Source: Nitrospina sp.
GTDB lineage: Bacteria > Nitrospinota > Nitrospinia > Nitrospinales > VA-1
Assembly (NCBI GenBank): GCA_018665625.1
Contig: JABJCF010000415.1
Location: forward strand, 1-8,398
Reading direction: 5' to 3'
DNA: 8,398 nucleotides
Shown: piece after piece, positions 5,407 through 8,398 of the stretch
How the letters are laid out: every line of letters begins with the position of its first letter
Position numbering within the stretch: the first letter of the stretch is position 1
Translations under genes and position numbers: made by a program
The notes under the pieces: model-generated
Told to the model about the DNA's origin: nothing
Database searches by the model: none
The model's input: the letters and a program-made list of their open reading frames with translations, nothing else

Positions 5407-5795
5407 GAAATGTTTTTCAATTGCAGGAAAAGGTGAGTGAAAGATTTTTGGTAAACCGTTAGTTTTTGATAGATGTTTTCTGCATCCTGCTGAGGTTTCT
5501 GGTTTATCCGTTGATAATCGTCAGCCATTTCTTTAATGTCCGATTGTTTTTCCATCCAACCGTTTTGAACCGCGGTCTCAAGGCATTGCTCATCGGTTTG
5601 GCATGGCAGGTCTTTCCATTCGGCAAAAGCCTGGATAACTTTTATAGTGATGTTGTAAGTATGACCAAAACGCTGTAGGGCAGCGCCTTTGAAATAATCA
5701 CTTTGCTCCTGCTTGAGAACTTCAACCAATCTTTGCAGGTTCCAGTCTAAATGAGTCAATAAAACTTCTAACTCGGGTGGTATTTTTTCTGACAT
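5403..5795 (-). CDS. HI0074/HEPN-like nucleotidyltransferase substrate-binding family protein, degenerate
   Basis: A 130-residue all-helical protein resembling the family of HI0074, the small helical partner of minimal nucleotidyltransferases in MNT-HEPN toxin-antitoxin pairs. The core motif GAALQRFGHTYNITIKVI (37-54) parallels the family's RDAAIQRFEFTFELAWK. CLETAVQNGWMEK (71-83) matches the middle helix-turn, and QDAENIYQKLTVYQKSF (103-119) the last helix. The RNxxxH/RX4-6H ribonuclease motif expected near residue 95 reads QRINQKPQQ with no histidine, so RNase activity is probably lost. No nucleotidyltransferase gene is next to it. I chose the ATG at 5795; the frame extends to a TTG at 5837 that adds 14 hydrophobic or polar residues with no family support. 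Neither start has a clear ribosome site. Its function here is unknown; it may be a domesticated binding protein. Confidence 0.7.
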   Translation of the reverse strand: MSEKIPPELEVLLTHLDWNLQRLVEVLKQEQSDYFKGAALQRFGHTYNITIKVIQAFAEWKDLPCQTDEQCLETAVQNGWMEKQSDIKEMADDYQRINQKPQQDAENIYQKLTVYQKSFTHLFLQLKNIS

Positions 5796-5870
5796 TTTTT
5801 TAGGGAAATTTGTATTTATTAAACCAATTATATTCAACGGGGTATTCTATGGTATAAAAAGTTTTTGTCC

Positions 5871-5884
5871 ATTGCTTTTGCAAT
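5871..5884. repeat. Inverted repeat ATTGC-TTTT-GCAAT in a divergent intergenic region
   Basis: A perfect 5-bp inverted repeat with a TTTT loop between the HEPN-like gene (minus) and the DUF1566 gene (plus). It has the same loop and arm length as the repeat at 3169-3182. It may be an operator; there is no U-tract to make it a terminator. Confidence 0.25.
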
Positions 5885-5900
5885 AATTGAAATGATATTT

Positions 5901-5910
5901 TATCGCGATA
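5901..5910. promoter_or_regulatory. Perfect 10-bp palindrome TATCGCGATA, possible operator
   Basis: A self-complementary decamer in the 164-base gap between the HEPN-like and DUF1566 starts. CGCGATATT at 5904-5912 is repeated at 3166-3174 upstream of the J-domain gene. No convincing -35/-10 pair is visible on either strand of this gap, so the regulated gene is unclear. Confidence 0.3.
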
Positions 5911-5959
5911 TTCTTTAACTGTTTTTTATTTTTGTTTAATTCTATATGCTTAAACCGTT

Positions 5960-6391
5960 ATGAACGCTGAAGACCTAAAAAATACATTTGTAGATAATGG
6001 AGATGGAACCGTTACTTCAAAAGAACATGGATTGATGTGGATGAAATCCGATTCCATGAATGATTTGAAGAAATGGGTCAATTATCAGGAAAGTAAAGAT
6101 TATGCCCGCGAACTCAGTGAGAATAAATTTGCAGGGTTCGATGATTGGCGCCTGCCTGATAAAGATGAAATGTCAACCTTGTACCATTTGGACTTGAGCA
6201 ATACAGATCAGTTCGGTAAGACGATCCACATCAGCGACCAATTTGCTCCAGGTGGCGGATTTTCCATGGTCGCTCAGCAGGTGCCAGGTCGTATGCGAAC
6301 ATGGGTTTTAAATATTAGAGACGGGGAGTTCAACCATCCTGAAGGGCTTTGGACTATAACTGAAGCTGCCCGCGCTGTTCGTACAATATAG
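5960..6391 (+). CDS. DUF1566 (Lcl_C) domain protein, cytosolic
   Basis: A 143-residue protein that is a single DUF1566 domain, a fold related to C-type-lectin/formylglycine-generating-enzyme domains. Family signatures are FVDNGDGTVTSKEHGLMW (10-27, usual form F.dnGdGTVtD..tGLmW), KFAGFDDWRLPDKDEMSTL (56-74, usual yaGysDWRLPt..EL.sL) and the closing ARAVRTI (137-143, usual vRcVR). Most members are exported or are one domain of larger surface proteins; this one has no signal peptide and is probably cytoplasmic. No ribosome site is visible upstream of the ATG, which follows an AT-rich leader. acs follows after 30 bases on the same strand, so the two may be co-transcribed, although no functional link is known. 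The biochemical role of the domain is unestablished. Confidence 0.85.
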   Translation: MNAEDLKNTFVDNGDGTVTSKEHGLMWMKSDSMNDLKKWVNYQESKDYARELSENKFAGFDDWRLPDKDEMSTLYHLDLSNTDQFGKTIHISDQFAPGGGFSMVAQQVPGRMRTWVLNIRDGEFNHPEGLWTITEAARAVRTI

Positions 6392-6421
6392 TTTAAATAC
6401 CGCTTTTTATTGGAGATAAAA

Positions 6422-8398
6422 ATGAGTGAGGAACTTTATCATCCTCCTGAATCCGTTTCATCTAATGCTCACATAAGCAGCATGGAGCAATACCGTGAAA
6501 TGTATGAGCGTTCAATTAATTCTCCCGAGGAGTTTTGGGCGGAACAGGCAGATCGTTTTTGCTGGTTTAAAAAATGGGATCAAGTGCGGTCCTATAATTA
6601 TGACGTGACCAAAGGCGATATCAAGATTGAATGGTTTAGGGGAGGGCAGTGCAATATCACCGCCAATTGCCTTGACCGACATCTTGAAACACGCGGGGAT
6701 CAGGTTGCCATCTTATGGGAAGGCAATGAGCCTGGTGATAATAAAAGCCTGACTTACAGAGAGCTTCATAGAGAGGTTTGTAAGTTTGCAAATGTTTTAA
6801 AAAGCCACGGTGTTAAAAAGGGCGACCGGGTTTCTATTTATATGCCCATGGTTGTTGAACTGGCAGTTGCAATGCTGGCTTGCGCAAGGATAGGTGCAAT
6901 CCATTCCATTGTGTTTGGTGGATTTTCACCGAACGCATTAGCAGACCGCATTGTCGATTCCTCTTGCACTGTTCTTATTACAACCGATGGTGGATACCGT
7001 GGGGCAAAACCCATTCCAATCAAGGCGAATGCGGATGAAGCAATAACCCTTGCTGAAAAACAAGGAACTCTAGTCAAAACTTGTGTGGTGGTCAACCGTG
7101 TTGGCGACAAAATCCCGGTCACTATGAAGGAGGGAAGAGATTTTTGGTGGCACGATGAAATGTCCAAAGCGGATCCTGTTTGTGAACCAGAAGCCATGGA
7201 ATCGGAAGATCCTCTTTTCATTCTTTATACCTCTGGATCAACCGGTAAACCTAAAGGGGTTCAGCACAGCACAGCCGGTTATATGGTTTTCACGGCACTG
7301 ACCCATCGATATGTATTTGATTACCACAACGGCGATGTGTGGTGGTGCACGGCGGACATCGGCTGGGTGACAGGTCATTCTTATATTGTTTATGGTCCAT
7401 TGGCTAACGGGGCGACGACTGTAATGTTTGAAGGGGTCCCTACTTATCCTGATGCGGGGCGTTTTTGGGATGTTGTTGACCGATTAAAAGTAACTCAATT
7501 TTATACAGCTCCTACTGCCATCCGGGCTCTTATGTCCTGCGATGAAGACTTTCCTGGCAAATATGATCTTTCAACTTTAAGGATTCTCGGTTCTGTAGGA
7601 GAACCCATCAATCCGGAAGCATGGCGTTGGTATCACAAACATATAGGGAAGGGCAGGTGTCCTATTGTGGACACTTGGTGGCAAACTGAAACAGGTGGGG
7701 TATTGATCACTCCGTTACCGGGGTGTACTCCCACTAAACCTGGGTCAGCCACGCTGCCTTTTTTCGGGGTAAAACCTGTTGTCATTGAAGCGGAGACGGG
7801 AAAAGTTGTGGAAGGCAATGGGGTGACAGGTGTTTTGGCTTTGCAGGAACCCTGGCCCGGTCAAATGCGCACCATCTATGGAGATCACGAAAGGTTTGAG
7901 GAAACTTATTTCAAACTTTATCCGGGATATTATTTTACGGGGGATGGATGCCGTCGTGATGAAGACGGTTATTATTGGATAACGGGTCGCGTTGATGATG
8001 TCATAAATGTTTCGGGACACAGAATCGGAACTGCAGAAGTAGAATCTGCACTGGTATTGCATGAAGCCATCGCTGAAGCTGCGGTTGTGGGTTTTCCTCA
8101 TGAAATTAAAGGACAGGGGATTTATGCCTACGTCTCTCTAATGGAAGGCGTTGAGCCAGATGAGGAATTGAAAAAGAAATTGGTAAGTTTTGTACGGAAA
8201 GAGATTGGTCCCATCGCCGCTCCTGATGTGATTCATTGGGCGCCAGCACTACCTAAAACGCGGTCGGGAAAAATAATGCGGCGTATCTTAAGAAAAATTG
8301 CGGCTAACGAGGCAAGTCAGTTAGGAGATGTTTCTACACTTGCAGATCCTTCTGTTGTAGAAACATTAAAAGCTTCTTACGCAGAGATGTTTCCTGAG
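6422..8398 (+). CDS. acs: Acetyl-CoA synthetase (AMP-forming), C-terminus cut by window edge
   Basis: 659 codons are open to the right edge, and the family is about 650 residues, so only the last few residues and the stop are missing. The enzyme activates acetate with ATP to acetyl-AMP and then acetyl-CoA, for acetate assimilation or scavenging. The N-terminal ACAS region is at about 20-80. The P-loop [11 protein letters not shown] is at 269-279. [10 protein letters not shown] (417-426) carries the Trp that limits the pocket to acetate. YFTGDG (504-509) and [18 protein letters not shown] (522-539) form the hinge and C-terminal domain core. The catalytic, acetylation-controlled lysine is K617 in [11 protein letters not shown], so Pat/CobB-type control is possible. 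The ending [11 protein letters not shown] is typical of bacterial Acs. A GGAG site (6412-6415) lies 6 bases before the ATG. No internal stop or frameshift is seen. Confidence 0.97.
   Translation, partial: MSEELYHPPESVSSNAHISSMEQYREMYERSINSPEEFWAEQADRFCWFKKWDQVRSYNYDVTKGDIKIEWFRGGQCNITANCLDRHLETRGDQVAILWEGNEPGDNKSLTYRELHREVCKFANVLKSHGVKKGDRVSIYMPMVVELAVAMLACARIGAIHSIVFGGFSPNALADRIVDSSCTVLITTDGGYRGAKPIPIKANADEAITLAEKQGTLVKTCVVVNRVGDKIPVTMKEGRDFWWHDEMSKADPVCEPEAMESEDPLFILYTSGSTGKPKGVQHSTAGYMVFTALTHRYVFDYHNGDVWWCTADIGWVTGHSYIVYGPLANGATTVMFEGVPTYPDAGRFWDVVDRLKVTQFYTAPTAIRALMSCDEDFPGKYDLSTLRILGSVGEPINPEAWRWYHKHIGKGRCPIVDTWWQTETGGVLITPLPGCTPTKPGSATLPFFGVKPVVIEAETGKVVEGNGVTGVLALQEPWPGQMRTIYGDHERFEETYFKLYPGYYFTGDGCRRDEDGYYWITGRVDDVINVSGHRIGTAEVESALVLHEAIAEAAVVGFPHEIKGQGIYAYVSLMEGVEPDEELKKKLVSFVRKEIGPIAAPDVIHWAPALPKTRSGKIMRRILRKIAANEASQLGDVSTLADPSVVETLKASYAEMFPE

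Noticed and set aside
5796..5837. TTG start adding 14 residues to the HEPN-like protein
   Set aside because: Rare start codon, no ribosome site and no match to the family; the ATG at 5795 gives a normal-length protein.
6838..8101. Several antisense open frames within acs (6838-7221, 7633-7818, 7745-8101)
   Set aside because: They lie opposite an intact, highly conserved acs coding sequence and show no recognisable domain or ribosome site.
1..8398. CRISPR arrays, tRNA or rRNA genes, insertion sequences, phage genes or a defence island
   Set aside because: I saw no spaced direct repeats, cloverleaf with CCA-type end, transposase motif, or cluster of defence genes; the single HEPN-like gene is not enough to call a system.

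Overview
The window reads as chromosomal DNA of a Gram-negative, AT-leaning bacterium. It is densely packed, with compact genes and very short gaps, and I see no insertion sequence, prophage, CRISPR array, tRNA or rRNA. A cytochrome bd-like oxidase with an exported acidic N-terminus, an aerobic acetyl-CoA synthetase and a free-standing LAB_N membrane protein would suit an aerobic marine lineage such as Nitrospinota or Nitrospirota. That assignment is an inference from gene flavour only; no marker gene proves it.

Layout. (1) The left edge (minus strand, 479 to 1) holds the first 159 codons of a CydA-like membrane oxidase subunit, preceded by a possible promoter in the 216-base gap. (2) A four-gene minus-strand operon runs 2980 to 696: rlmN, a DPM1-like family 2 glycosyltransferase, a LAB_N membrane protein and a 64-residue two-helix membrane protein. 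The last three genes are tightly coupled (stop abutting start, then ATGA overlap). (3) A divergent intergenic region (2981-3248) carries a terminator-like double hairpin in the rlmN leader and a short inverted repeat ahead of a plus-strand J-domain co-chaperone. (4) The chaperone converges, with 3 bases between stops, on a minus-strand putative lipoprotein with four membrane helices. (5) An ITPA/RdgB-type NTP pyrophosphatase (plus) is divergent from the lipoprotein and converges on a minus-strand HI0074/HEPN-like protein, their stop codons sharing TTAA. (6) After another divergent gap containing two inverted repeats come a cytosolic DUF1566 protein and acs on the plus strand; acs runs off the right edge within a few residues of its expected end.

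Functionally these are mostly housekeeping genes: rRNA/tRNA methylation, envelope glycan or lipid glycosylation, nucleotide-pool cleaning, protein folding and acetate activation. I did not find an obvious new multi-gene defence or mobile system. The most noteworthy items are the candidate attenuator before rlmN, the acidic periplasmic extension on the bd-like oxidase, the pilin-like/lipobox/four-helix hybrid protein, and the orphan HEPN-like protein without its catalytic histidine or nucleotidyltransferase partner.
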